64,000 bases of DNA, taken from positions 62,001-126,000 of the forward strand of contig CAVPMY010000002.1 of assembly GCA_963706685.1 (NCBI GenBank), in the 5' to 3' direction. The position numbers and the translations under genes were made by a program. Positions 9,561-19,268 of the stretch are shown here, in pieces. Every line of letters starts with the position of its first letter. The stretch's first letter is position 1. The stretch is from CADEEN01 sp963706685 (GTDB taxonomy: Bacteria > Pseudomonadota > Gammaproteobacteria > Burkholderiales > Burkholderiaceae_C). The notes below the pieces were generated by a model. The model searched no databases and was not told the DNA's origin. It saw only the letters and a list, made by a program, of their open reading frames with translations.

Positions 9561-9926
9561 ATGGTTTTCGACACGGGCGTTGCCCTGTCCTGGATTCTTT
9601 TCCTGGCCTTGTTTCCGCTGGCCTTCTTCTGGCTGCGGCGGGCCTGGCGGATCCTGGTCCGTCGCGACTTTTCCGAAGTCGCGCTCAAGCACGGCGAGGC
9701 GCCGGCCGACCCGCAACGATGGGCACCTTACGAGATGGTCATCAACGGCATTGCCGGCATCGTCGCGGTGTTTGTGATCGTCTCGGTGATTGCCATCGGC
9801 ATCCCCTACGCGACCTGGACCGCGATCGCCGGCAGCACCATCTGGTGCAAGTTCTTCGCCAGCTTTGCACTCAGCCGACATGCCCATGCCTTCCCGGGCA
9901 AAGGCAAGCCCGGTGGCGGCTCGTGA
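9561..9926 (+). CDS. Small membrane protein of unknown function
   Basis: 121 residues, no family recognised. An N-terminal helix (ALSWILFLALFPLAFFWL) is followed by a basic stretch (RRAWRILVRRDF), an amphipathic region, a second helix (GIAGIVAVFVIVSVIAIGI) and a basic, glycine-rich tail. It lies 117 bp after the symporter, behind the terminator, so it may be a separate unit or reached by read-through. ATG 9561 is preceded by a weak GGAG-like site. Composition matches its neighbours. Confidence 0.6.
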   Translation: MVFDTGVALSWILFLALFPLAFFWLRRAWRILVRRDFSEVALKHGEAPADPQRWAPYEMVINGIAGIVAVFVIVSVIAIGIPYATWTAIAGSTIWCKFFASFALSRHAHAFPGKGKPGGGS

Positions 9927-9977
9927 AAGGCGGCGCTGCGGTCTCAGTCCATCGAGTTCATTGCGCCGGCCTGGCAC

Positions 9978-12900
9978 TCACGCCAGTGCACGCAACTCGC
10001 GCAACAACACAGACAGCATGGCCATGTCCATTGAGGCGACGGGCTTGAGGTCGGCCAGCAGTTGCCGCACGCGGCCGAGATTGAACTCGCGCCGCGCCTC
10101 CCAGGCGTCGATCAATCCGGCCGCCGACGACGGCGCGGACGCCCCCTTGAACACCGAGCGCGTGAGTTCACGCGCCAGCGCGGTGAGGTCATTGCGCATG
10201 GCCAGGCGGGCCAGCGCCGACCAGCGTGAATCGGCCGGCAAGGCCGTGATCTGCTGCGACAACCAGCCCAGCCCGAGGCGACCGCCGACGCCGAAGTAGA
10301 CGCCGGCCACGGTCTCGATGTCGGCACCCAGCTCGGCCGTCACGTCCACGATGTCCAGCCCCGCGGCCTGTGCGTCCAGCCTCGAGACGCGGGCGGCCAG
10401 TTCCGCCGGCAGGCCCAGGCCGATCAGCCGCTGCGCATCGGCATCGATGGCCTCGAGTTCCACGGCCACCATCCAGTGGGACAGTCCCTGCCCGACTTCG
10501 GCCACGCCCTGCGCAAAACGGCGGATCGTCGCGTCCAGGTCGCGCAGGGCCTCGCGTTCCTGCAGCAGCCACACCGCTCCGCGCTCGAGCAGTCGCACGC
10601 TGGTGCGCACCACCTCGTGCTGCGTCGGCATGGCGATGCGGTGGTCCAGCGCATCGTTGGCCTCCCACAGCGAGACCAGGTCGAACACCTGACGCGTGCC
10701 TAAGTAGGCGCGCACGATGTCGGGGCCCGGGGCACCGGTCTCTTCCGACAAGCGGTGCACGAAGGACGGCCCGACCCGATTGACCATGCTGTTGACCACA
10801 TGCGTGGCGATGATCTCGCGCTTGAGCGGGTGGCGTTGCAGCGCACCGGCAAAAGGCTCGCGCAGCCGCGCCGGAAAGTAACGCGCCAGCGTGGTTGCGA
10901 TGTACGGGTCTTCGGGCACGTCCGAGGCCAGCACCTGGTCGTAGAGCTCCATCTTGGAGTAGGCCAGCAGCACGGCCAGCTCCGGCGCACACAGCCCCGC
11001 GCCGGCCTGCCGTCGCTCGGCCAGCACCTCGTCGCTGGGCAGGAACTCGATGCGGCGGTTCAGCCGTCCGGCAGTCACCAGATGGCGCATGTAGCGGCCA
11101 TGTTCGTCGAGCAGCTGCGGGCCGAGCGAGCGTGTCACGCCCAGCACCTGGTTCTGGTAGGTGTTGTCGCGCAGGCACAGCGCGGCCACGTCGTCGGTCA
11201 TCTCGGCCAGCAGCTTGTCGCGCTGCTTGGTCGTCATCTCGCCTTCGGCCACCACGCCGTTGAGCAGGATCTTGACGTTGACCTCGTGGTCGGAGCAATC
11301 CACACCGGCCGAGTTGTCGATGGCGTCGGTGTTGATCAAGCCGCCGGCCAGCGCGAACTCGATGCGTCCACGCTGCGTGGCGCCGAGGTTGCCGCCCTCG
11401 GCGACCACCTTGCAGCGCAGTTCGCGCCCGTCGACGCGGATGGCGTCGTTGGCGCGGTCGCCGCAGTCGGCATGGCTCTCGCTGCTGGCCTTGATGTAGG
11501 TGCCGATGCCGCCGTTGTAGAACAGGTCGGCCGGCGCCAGCAGGATGGCCCGCATCAACTCGGCCGGCGTCATCGACTTCACCGACGCATCGATGCCCAG
11601 CGCCTCTCGCGCCGGCGCCGAGATCGGAATCGACTTGGCGCTGCGCGGATAGACACCACCGCCGGCTGCTGATCAGCGACTTGTCGTAGTCGTCCCAGGA
11701 TGAGCGCGGCAGCGCGAACAGGCGCTCGCGCTCGCCGAAGCTCGCGGCGGCATCGGGCGTCGGGTCGATGAAGATATGGCGGTGGTCGAAGGCTGCCAGC
11801 AGGCGGATGTGGCGCGACAGCAGCATGCCGTTGCCGAAGACGTCGCCGCTCATGTCGCCGACGCCGACGACGGTGAAGTCCTGCGATCTGCGTGTCATGG
11901 CCGAAGCTGCGGAAGTGGTATTTCACCGACTCCCAGGCACCGCGCGCGGTGATGCCCATCTTCTTGTGGTCGTAGCCGACCGAGCCGCCCGACGCGAAGG
12001 CATCACCGAGCCAGAAGCCGTATTCGGCGGCCGTGGCGTTGGCGATGTCGCAGAAGGTCGCCGTGCCCTTGTCGGCCGCCACCACCAGATAGGGATCGTC
12101 GCCGTCATGGCGCACCACCTGTCGGGGCGGCGCCACGGCGCCGGTCGACCAGGTTGTCGGTGATGTCGAGCAGGCCGCGCAGGTAATTCTGATAGCAGGC
12201 CACGCCTTCCTTCATCAGTGCCTCGCGGTCACCGGCCGGCGGCGGTCGCTTGAGCACGAAGCCGCCCTTGGAGCCGACCGGCACGATGACCGCATTCTTG
12301 ACCTGCTGCGCCTTGACCAGGCCCAGCACCTCGGTGCGGAAGTCCTCGATGCGGTCCGACCAGCGCAGCCCGCCGCGTGCCACATGGCCGCCGCGCAGGT
12401 GCACGCCCTCGACCCGCGGTGAGCTGACAAAAATCTCGAACAGCGGTTTGGGTTCGGGCAGCCCCGGCACCTCGGCCGGGTTGAACTTGAAGGACATCAC
12501 CGGGCGCAGGCTGCCGTCCTTGCCGCGCTGGAAAAAGTTGGTGCGCAACGTGGCCTGGATCACGGCCAGGTACTGGCGCACGATGCGGTCCTCGTCGAGG
12601 TTGGAGACACCGTCGAGCGCTGCCAGGATGCGCTCGGTGACCTGCGCCTGCGCGGCCTCGCGGTCGCCCTTCAGATCGGGGTCGAAGCGGGCGTGGAACA
12701 GCGCGACCAGATCGGCTGCGATGCCGGCATGCTTGGCCATCGCCTGCTGGATGTAGACGCGGCTGAACGTGAACGTGGCCTGCTTCATGTAGCCCATGTA
12801 GGCGCGCAGCAGGCTGACGCCGCGCCAGTCGAGGCCGGCCTGCAGCACCAGGCCGTTGAAGGCGTCGTTGTCGTTGTCGGCCTGCCAGGTGCGCAGGAAC

Positions 12901-14831
12901 GCTTCCTGGAAGCGCGCGCGCAGCGGCTCGACGTCGATGTCCTTCTGTTCGGGCAGTTGCATGCCGAAGTCGTCGATCCACAGCTCGGTGCCGTCGGCGC
13001 GCTGTACCTCGTAGGGCCGTTCCTCCAGCACCTGCACGCCCATGTTCTCGATCATCGGCAGGCTTTGCGACAGCGGCGCGAGTTGGTCGGCCCGAACGAT
13101 CTTGAAGCGCAGGCGCCCCGGCGGCGCCTCCAGCGGCACGTACAGGTTCATCGCCAGCGCATCCGGGCCCTGCAGCGACTCCATCAGTTCGATGTCGTGC
13201 ACGGCCTGGCGCGGTGAATGGTCATCGCGGTAGCCGGCCGAGAAGCCCTGCGCGTAGCGCTCGTGCAGCGCGTTGCCGCGTTCCTCGCCGCAGGCATCGA
13301 TCAGCGCATCGAGCAGTTCGTCCTCCCAGCGCCGCGCGATGGCCACGATGCGGCGCTCGAGATCGCGCACATCGGTGGCCGGCGCCGCGCCCGCGCGGAT
13401 GCGCACGACGATGAGCACGCGCGCCAGCGGCGAGTCGGAAAACTGCACCGAGAACTCCGAGGACTCGCCATGCAGATGCTCGGTGAGCAGTTGCTGCATG
13501 CGCGTGCGCAGTTCGGTGTTGTAGTTCTCGCGCGGCACATACACCAGGCACGACGCAAAGCGGCCGTAGGCGTCGAAGTGCACGAACAGCCGCGTGCGCT
13601 GGCGCTCGCCCAGGCGCAGGATGCCGATGGCAATCGCGTACAGCTCGTCGACGCCGATCTGGAACAGCTCGTCGCGTGGAAACTGGTCGAGGATGGTCAC
13701 CAGCGCCTTGGCGGTATGGCTGCGCGGCAGGAAGCCGGCACGCTCGATCACCGCGGCCACCTTGCGCCGCAACAACGGGATCTCGGCGGCCTTGGCGTCG
13801 TAGGCGATGGAGGTGAACAGGCCGAGGAAGCGGCGCTCGCCGATGACGCGGCCCTGCTCGTCGAAACGCTTCACGCCCACGTAGTCCAGGTGCCCTGGCC
13901 GGTGCACCGTGGAGCGGGCGTTGGACTTGGTCAGCAACAGCACGCGCGCCTCGCGCGCCTGGGCACGCATCTCCGGGGCCAGCGCTGCGAACGAGGCCGA
14001 AGCCGCCGCCGCGTACGCACCGCCGCGCAGGATGCCCAGGCCGGAGCCGGGCATCACGCGCAAGCTGTCGACCCCCGCTTCATCGACCAGGTCGTAGTCG
14101 CGCTGGCCGAGCAGCGTGAAGTTGTCGTCGGCCAGCCAGCGCAGGAAGGCCAGGTCCTCGTCGAGGTCCTCGCGTGGCACCGGCGGCGGGCGTTGCTCGA
14201 GCTGCGTCACCGTATCCTCGACGGCCTGCCGCATCGGCTTCCAGTCTTCGACGGCCGCACGCACGTCGGCCAGGATGCGCAGCAGGCCGTCGTGAAGGTC
14301 CTTCAGCCGCGCCGGGTCGGTGCGGCGGTCGACCTCGACATGGATCAGCGACTCGAACCGTCCCTCCTCGTCGCTGCGCCGCGGCAGCACCTTCAGCAGC
14401 TGGTGGGCGCCGTCGCGGCGCAGCTTCATCACCGGGTGCAGGATCAGGTGCAGCGTCAGGCCCTGGCGGTTGACCTCCATCGTGATCGAGTCGACGAGGA
14501 AGGGCATGTCGTCGTTGACGATCTCGATCACGGTGTGCGTGGACTGCCAACCATGTTCATCGACGCGCGGGTTGTACACGCGCAGCTTGGGCGCCCCGCT
14601 GGCGAAGCTGCGGGCATGGTGCAGATGCGACAGGGCCGCGCCGTAGAGGTCGTCGATGCTGCGCTCGGCCAGGTCCTCGGCCGCCACCTGGCCGTAGTAC
14701 TGGCGCGCAAATTCAGCGGCTTCGGCGGCGGCGGCAGCGTCCAGCCGTTCATGCAGACGCTGCGCGACCTGCTCGATCAGCGCCCCGCTCTCCGGATCGT
14801 TGAGTAGGTTGGGTGTGCGCTGGGTGGCCAT
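9978..14831 (-). CDS. gdhB: NAD-specific glutamate dehydrogenase, large (about 1600-residue) type
   Basis: Catalyses NAD-dependent oxidative deamination of glutamate to 2-oxoglutarate, feeding amino acids into the TCA cycle. Length and sequence match the very large bacterial NAD-GDH family with an N-terminal regulatory region. The catalytic part includes VGSKGGFVLKRPP and later DDPYLVVAADKGTATF, HDTQ-QDFTVVGVGDMSGDV, and APADLFYNGGIGTYIKAS. Three single-base breaks (about 12,130, 11,886 and 11,665) divide it, with conserved sequence continuing across each. ATG 14831 is preceded by GGGAGACGATC. It runs towards the symporter genes; only about 50 bp separate the convergent ends. Confidence 0.93.
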
Positions 14832-14970
14832 GATCGTCTCCCGTTCTTGATGTGGGGCAAGCCTGTCCTTTTAGCACTGTGCGGCGCGATCGACCATGAG
14901 TGCCCCAACCAGCAGCGGCGATGCACTCGCATGGCAGCGGCGTTGTGGCGTCCGCAGCAACTCTGAAAGC

Positions 14971-15039
14971 ACAAAGGGCCTGGCGAAACCGCCAGGCCCT
15001 TGATTCATCTACCGAATCTGGTAGGCGCGATTGGACTCG
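14971..15039 (-). repeat. Truncated copy of tRNA-Val 3' end plus its terminator (candidate att site)
   Basis: Bases 15019-15039 are identical to the last 21 nt of the intact tRNA-Val gene at 63160-63236 (T-arm 3' half, acceptor and CCA). The following 48 nt match the tRNA's downstream terminator closely, including a hairpin with AGGGCCTGGCG and CGCCAGGCCCT arms. The upstream two-thirds of a tRNA is absent. The copy is in the same orientation as the intact gene, 48.1 kb away, as expected for one end of an element integrated into a tRNA 3' end. Region 14832-15110 holds nothing else I can support. Confidence 0.7.
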
Positions 15040-15110
15040 TCCACGCGCATGAGCCGACCGAGATGCATCCGGGCGCCGACCCGTGGTTGATTGATCGCAT
15101 GGCGCCCGCG

Positions 15111-15533
15111 TCAGCCGGGACCGAAGCTCTGCTGCTCTCGCTCGTCTCGGGCGCGAGCCAGCATGAGCAAGGCCACCAGCCCTGCCGCGGTCACGTCGAA
15201 GCTGCCGCAGAACCCCGGCCAGCTTCGCGGCACGCCGGCGTTGTGGACGAGAAGATGGTGGAAGCCGTCCATCACGCCATGCCCGGCCAGTGCGACGACG
15301 GCGATCCACGGGTTGTGCTTGAACCCCGCCACCGCCGCGGCGATGAAGACGGCCGCAATCGCCACTTCGGACAGCATGACCCCGTTGCGGCCATCGACGA
15401 CGGCGAACGCCAGGTAGTAGGACGCGACGGCGATGACCACGGCGGGATAGAACACGCGCTCGCGGTCCATGCCCAGCCCAGCCGCTGCGCCGCAGAACAA
15501 CAGTGCGAGAGTGATGCCGACGATGTATTCCAT
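15111..15533 (-). CDS. Conserved membrane protein, possibly DUF6010 family
   Basis: 140 residues with about five hydrophobic segments (VGITLALLFCGAAAGL, VFYPAVVIAVASYYLAFAVV, VAIAAVFIAAAVAGF and others). A conserved-looking GHGVMDGFHH motif is followed by NAGVPRSWPGFCGSFD, where histidines and a cysteine could bind a metal. A good Shine-Dalgarno (GGGGAGATC) precedes ATG 15533. The DUF6010 assignment is from memory of the family's FYPxVLI-ASYY pattern and is tentative. Function is unknown. The DUF3703 gene lies 17 bp upstream, probably in the same operon. Confidence 0.7.
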   Translation of the reverse strand: MEYIVGITLALLFCGAAAGLGMDRERVFYPAVVIAVASYYLAFAVVDGRNGVMLSEVAIAAVFIAAAVAGFKHNPWIAVVALAGHGVMDGFHHLLVHNAGVPRSWPGFCGSFDVTAAGLVALLMLARARDEREQQSFGPG

Positions 15534-15550
15534 GGCTCGATCTCCCCGGC

Positions 15551-15874
15551 TCAGGGCACGAGGTGCCGCAGGTCGTCGGGCACCGGCATCGGCTTGAAGG
15601 CACTGATGCGCGCCCGCCCGCTATTGCCACGCGGCACCCACAGGCACGAGAACAGGATCGAGGCCACGATCCGCGGCAGCTGGCCGACGACTTCGCGCAT
15701 GTCGCCGCGGCGCAGGCCGGCGACCAGCATCCGCCAGTGGATGAAGGTGTGCCGGCCCGTCATCCGTTGGGCCAGCACATGCGCCCGTTCGAGATGCCGC
15801 AAGGCGGTCTCGAAGTCAGCTCGCTGCAGCGCCTGGTCGGCCCGCCCCACTTCCTGTTCGTACGCTTCGTCCAC
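15551..15874 (-). CDS. DUF3703 family protein
   Basis: About 108 residues, soluble. The first half is helical with a TPR-like stretch (ADQALQRADFETALRHLERAHVLAQ), followed by HWRMLVAGLRRGDMREV and the DUF3703-typical end PRGNSGRARISAFKPMPVP. I choose GTG 15874 because AGGAGC lies six bases upstream. An ATG at 15958 in the same frame would add an unconserved Ala/Ser-rich leader. DUF3703 genes often accompany small membrane or metal-resistance genes. No function is known. Confidence 0.72.
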   Translation of the reverse strand: MDEAYEQEVGRADQALQRADFETALRHLERAHVLAQRMTGRHTFIHWRMLVAGLRRGDMREVVGQLPRIVASILFSCLWVPRGNSGRARISAFKPMPVPDDLRHLVP

Positions 15875-16211
15875 GTCGGTGCTCCTGGTTTGCGCGAACG
15901 CGACATGTGTTCGCTGACACGCACTGTCGGCGGCGCTGGCGGGCAGCGACAGCGGCATGCGCTCAACCGTCGAAATCGATCCGGCAAGGGTCCGAACACG
16001 CGCTCGAACGGTCGATGCCGGCGCCCGGCGCAGCGTGCGCGCTCAGCAGCACGGCACGCGGCGATGGCGCGACCACTCGGTCGATCGGCGAGACCGCTCC
16101 CGGACGCGTGCCGACCGTTCGTCTCATCGGGCTGTGCGTGCGCCGATGCAGCGCCGACAGTCCAGCCATCGAAGACACCCCGTCGTCGATGCCACCCCAA
16201 GGAACGCCACC
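15875..16211. other. Gene-free divergent region
   Basis: 337 bp between the divergently read DUF3703 gene and the metallothionein-like gene. Several open frames cross it, but none has a start signal or a recognisable product. It should contain the two promoters; I see no convincing -35/-10 pair. Confidence 0.4.
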
Positions 16212-16397
16212 ATGAACACCCTCCAGCAAGTCCCCTGCAACTGCACCATCTGTCCCGGTACCGGCTGCACCTGCGGCTGCCAGCAAGCCGCCGAGCAGAC
16301 CGCCGGCGCCTGCGGCCCGCAATGCCGATGCGGCGCGCAATGCCAGTGCGGACCGCAGTGCCCATGCGGCGCCGCCGCAACCTGCGCCCAATCCTGA
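16212..16397 (+). CDS. Cysteine-rich metallothionein-like peptide
   Basis: 61 residues with 14 cysteines, no aromatic residues and no histidine. The N-terminal half has the spacing PCNCTICPGTGCTCGC. The C-terminal half is a run of short repeats of the type CGPQCRCGAQCQCG. This composition indicates a cytosolic metal-thiolate cluster protein (Zn, Cu or Cd). AAGGAA lies seven bases before ATG 16212, and the stop is at 16397, so a real gene is likely despite its size. The flanking genes (DUF3703, DUF2938) are small proteins of the sort found in metal-resistance neighbourhoods. Which metal it binds cannot be told from sequence. Confidence 0.8.
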   Translation: MNTLQQVPCNCTICPGTGCTCGCQQAAEQTAGACGPQCRCGAQCQCGPQCPCGAAATCAQS

Positions 16398-16502
16398 GCC
16401 GGGTTGCATCCGGCACGACGCCGGCGGCCGCCACACGGCTGCTGCCGGCACCCTGACCTCGCGGATCGATCCCGCCCCGCCACCCCAAGAAGGAACCTGC
16501 CC

Positions 16503-17003
16503 GTGAACAGCTTTGTCCTGGCCTATGTCGGCGGCATCGTCGGCGCCGTCCTGATGGACATCACCGAGATGCTCGCCGCCCGGGTGGGCCTGACGAGCGG
16601 CGTCAGCGTCGCCCTGGTCGGCCGCTGGGCGCTGGGCCTGCTGCGCGGGCAATGGGCTCATGCCGACATCGCCCGCTCCCCGGCACGGCCGGGCGAGGTG
16701 CGGACGGGCTGGGCGTTTCACTTTCTCGTCGGCGGCGGCGGGGTCGCGCTGCTGTACGCGGCCTTCGTCTATGCCGCGGGCTTCAACCTGCCCACCCATC
16801 ACCTCCGGGGTGGTGTGATCTTCGGTGCGGCGACTTCGCTGCTGCCCTGGCTGCTGCTGCTGCCGGCCTTCGGCTGGGGCTGGTTCGGGCGGCGCGGGCC
16901 GCGCGGGTCCAACGCCCTGCTGGCCAGCATGGTCTCGCACATCCCCTACGGGCTGGGCGTCGGCGTCGTGATGGCGCTGGGCTCGAGCGCTCTAGCGGCT
17001 TGG
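16503..17003 (+). CDS. DUF2938 family membrane protein (3' end uncertain)
   Basis: GTG 16503, preceded by AAGAAGGAA, starts a polytopic protein with a glycine-rich first helix (YVGGIVGAVLMDITEML) and the DUF2938-type segments LVGRWALGLLRGQW, HFLVGGGGVALLYAAFVY and LPAFGWGWFGRRGPRG. The last clear membrane segment (IPYGLGVGVVMALG) ends near 16,985. The frame then stays open into the kinase gene, but a TAG one frame away at about 17,001-17,003 looks like the natural stop, so one indel probably lies just before it. Function is unknown. Confidence 0.7.
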
Positions 17004-17070
17004 CGTTGCACTCCGCCGGCCCTAGAGTCGAGCCGGCGGGGTCCACACTCTCGAAGCACGACTGCCCACC

Positions 17071-18142
17071 ATGTATCTCTCTTCGACGCCCACCGCCGAG
17101 TTGTGGCCCGACACGCTGAAAGGCGCGCTGCGCGCCATCGCCATCGCCGCCGTCTTCTGGGCCCTCGCTGCGACGCTGCTGTACGTGCTGTCCCCCGGGC
17201 TCGACACCTGGCCCCGGCTGCTGGTGTTCCACGAGTCCGTGGGCCTGACGATGGTGGCCTGCGTGCTGCTGCTGCGGCACACGCGCGCCTTCGCGCGATT
17301 CAAGCCGATGACCCGCTGGCTCCTCACCGGGGTCATTGCCATTCCGACCGGCTTCGTCGTGGGGCACCAGTTCGCCTTCCTGCTGCTGGGCGAGCCGCTG
17401 CGCATGGTCGGCTACTTGAGCGTCAGCCTGATCCCGATCGTCTTCACCCTGGTGCTGGGGGGTCTGGGCCTGCACTCGTTTGCGACGCGCGAGCAGCTGG
17501 CCCGGGAAGCCGCCGCGCGCTCGGAGGCGCAACGCCTGGCGGTCGAATCCCAGTTGCGCCTGCTGCGGGCCCAACTGGAACCGCACATGCTCTTCAACAC
17601 GCTGGCCAACCTGCGCTCGCTGCTGCGGGAGGACGTCGACCGGGCCGAGTCGATGATCGACCAGCTGATCGTGTACCTGCGCAGTGCGCTGGCCGCGTCG
17701 CAGACGGAGTCGGTGGCCCTGAGCCGGGAGTTCGCCCAATTGCGCGCCTACCTGGACATCATGGCGCTGCGCATGGGGCCGCGCCTGTCCTTCCGGCTGG
17801 AACTGCCGGCCGCGCTGGAAGCCACCACGGTGCCGCCCATGCTGCTGCAACCGCTGGTGGAAAACGCGATCAAGCATGGACTGGAGCCCAAGGTCGGGGC
17901 GCGGCAGCATCGAGGTGGTCGCGCGCGCGACCGGCGCGGGCATCGAGATCCGCGTCAACGACAGCGGCCTGGGCCTGCCCGCGGACGATGAGGACGACGC
18001 CGCCGCCCGCCCCGCCAGCGCGAGCTATGGCCTGCAGCATGTGCGAGACCGGCTGCAGGCGGTCTACGGCCCGGCCGCGCGGCTCAGCCTGGAACGGCGC
18101 CAACCCAACGGTGTGAGCGCGGTCGTGTTCATCCCCACCTGA
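17071..18142 (+). CDS. LytS/AlgZ-type membrane sensor histidine kinase
   Basis: Four or five N-terminal membrane helices (residues about 20-145) are followed by a coiled linker (REQLAREAAARSEAQRL) and the His_kinase domain. The phosphoacceptor histidine is in LEPHMLFNTLANL, and the ATPase N-box is PLVENAIKHGLEP. One extra base near 17,893 shifts the frame before RGSIEVVARA. The C-terminal NDSGLGLP and YGLQHVRDRLQAVYG are the G-boxes. It pairs with the LytTR regulator starting 60 bp downstream. The signal sensed is unknown. Confidence 0.88.
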
Positions 18143-18201
18143 CTCGGCGCACACCGCGTTCGCCCATCGTCGTTGTCATCGACCAATCGAGAGGGACCTG
18201 C

Positions 18202-19008
18202 ATGAGCCTGGCCACCTCACCCACCGCCGTCATCGCCGAGGACGAACCGGTTCTCGCGCGCACCTTGAGTCGCCTGCTGGAACAGGTGTGGCCCGAGCTT
18301 CGCATCGTCGGCGTCGCGGAGGACGGCTTGCGGGCGACGGAGCTTGGGCTGGCCAGTGCGCCGGACGTGATGTTCCTGGACATCAAGATGCCTGGCCGCA
18401 CCGGCCTGGAGGTGGCCGAAGCCGTGGCCGACGACTGGCCCGACGAGCGGGCCGAACCGCTCTTCGTTTTCATCACGGCCTACGACAGCTTCGCAGTGTC
18501 GGCCTTCGAGCGCGCTGCGGTCGACTACCTGCTCAAGCCCGCCACGGCCGAGCGTCTGCAGCAGACCGTGGAGCGGCTGAAGGCGCGGCTGGCCGGACGC
18601 GCCGCGTCGCCCGATGCCGGCGACCGGGCCGCGCTGATGCAGCGCATGCAGTCGATCGCGGCACCGCAGACCGACCCGAGCGAGCGCATCAAGGTCATCC
18701 GTGCCGGCGTGGGCAACACCGTGCGCATGATCCCGGTCGCCGATGTGGTCTGCTTCGAGGCGACGGAGAAGTACGTGAACGTCGTCACGCCGACGGGCGA
18801 GGCGCTGGTGCGCATGAGCCTGCGCGAGCTGATGGCGCGCATCGATTCGACCGACTTCATCCAGGTGCATCGCAGCGTGATGGTCAATGCGAACGCCATC
18901 GTGAGCGCGACGCGTGACGAGAACGGGCACTACAGCCTGGCCGTGCGCGGCTTGCAGCGGCCCTTGAAGGTCAGCCGCGCGTTCGGCCACCTCTTCCGGC
19001 CGATGTAG
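18202..19008 (+). CDS. LytTR-family response regulator
   Basis: Receiver domain at residues 8-125 with acidic pair EDE, phosphoacceptor Asp in VMFLDIKMPGRTG and Lys in YLLKPA. A linker and a LytTR DNA-binding domain follow (VCFEATEKYVNVVTPTGE and FIQVHRSVMVNANAIV). GAGAGGGA precedes ATG 18202. It is the cognate regulator of the kinase immediately upstream. Its targets are not evident; the adjacent small membrane and metallothionein genes are candidates by position only. About 260 bp of non-coding sequence follow, holding the hyp upstream region. Confidence 0.9.
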   Translation: MSLATSPTAVIAEDEPVLARTLSRLLEQVWPELRIVGVAEDGLRATELGLASAPDVMFLDIKMPGRTGLEVAEAVADDWPDERAEPLFVFITAYDSFAVSAFERAAVDYLLKPATAERLQQTVERLKARLAGRAASPDAGDRAALMQRMQSIAAPQTDPSERIKVIRAGVGNTVRMIPVADVVCFEATEKYVNVVTPTGEALVRMSLRELMARIDSTDFIQVHRSVMVNANAIVSATRDENGHYSLAVRGLQRPLKVSRAFGHLFRPM

Positions 19009-19163
19009 CGAGCGCGAGAAGCCTTCGCCTCAACCATTCGGTCGACAAGTCCGAGCGCTGCCGGACGCCAGCGCACCGCTGATCGCGTCAGGCCGCCGAG
19101 GCCGTCAAGCCGGTCCGAGACCGCGCGGGCTGCCCGCCGAACTCCCAAGCGGGCGCGGCGTGG

Positions 19164-19200
19164 TGTAAACCAAGTTTGCATCCGCTGAAAACCTCTTTAC
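19164..19200 (+). promoter_or_regulatory. Paired palindrome-like motif upstream of the hyp operon
   Basis: TGTAAACCAAGTTTGC (19164-19179) and TGAAAACCTCTTTAC (19186-19200) share the pattern G(T/C)AAA-N5-TTT(A/G)C with a pair ahead of hupS. They start 22 bp apart, 70-105 bp upstream of the first gene. A common regulator of the hyp and hup operons is the simplest reading. I find no GG-N10-GC sigma54 promoter between here and the start at 19269. Confidence 0.5.
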
Positions 19201-19268
19201 CTGTTTGCCGGTTGCGTCAACACTGGCGTCTCGCCGCCCACCGGGCGACTGCCGAACGGGAGACCATC

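Noticed and set aside
13218..14807. Long plus-strand frame opposite the glutamate dehydrogenase
   Set aside because: Antisense shadow of gdhB with His/Arg/Val/Gly bias typical of GC-rich reverse frames.
14971..15110. A complete second tRNA gene
   Set aside because: Only the last 21 nt of a tRNA are present; no D-arm or anticodon arm can be folded from the adjoining bases.
16404..18116. One long protein joining the DUF2938 gene and the histidine kinase
   Set aside because: The frame is open only because a stop is displaced near 17,000. The kinase is encoded in another frame starting at 17071.
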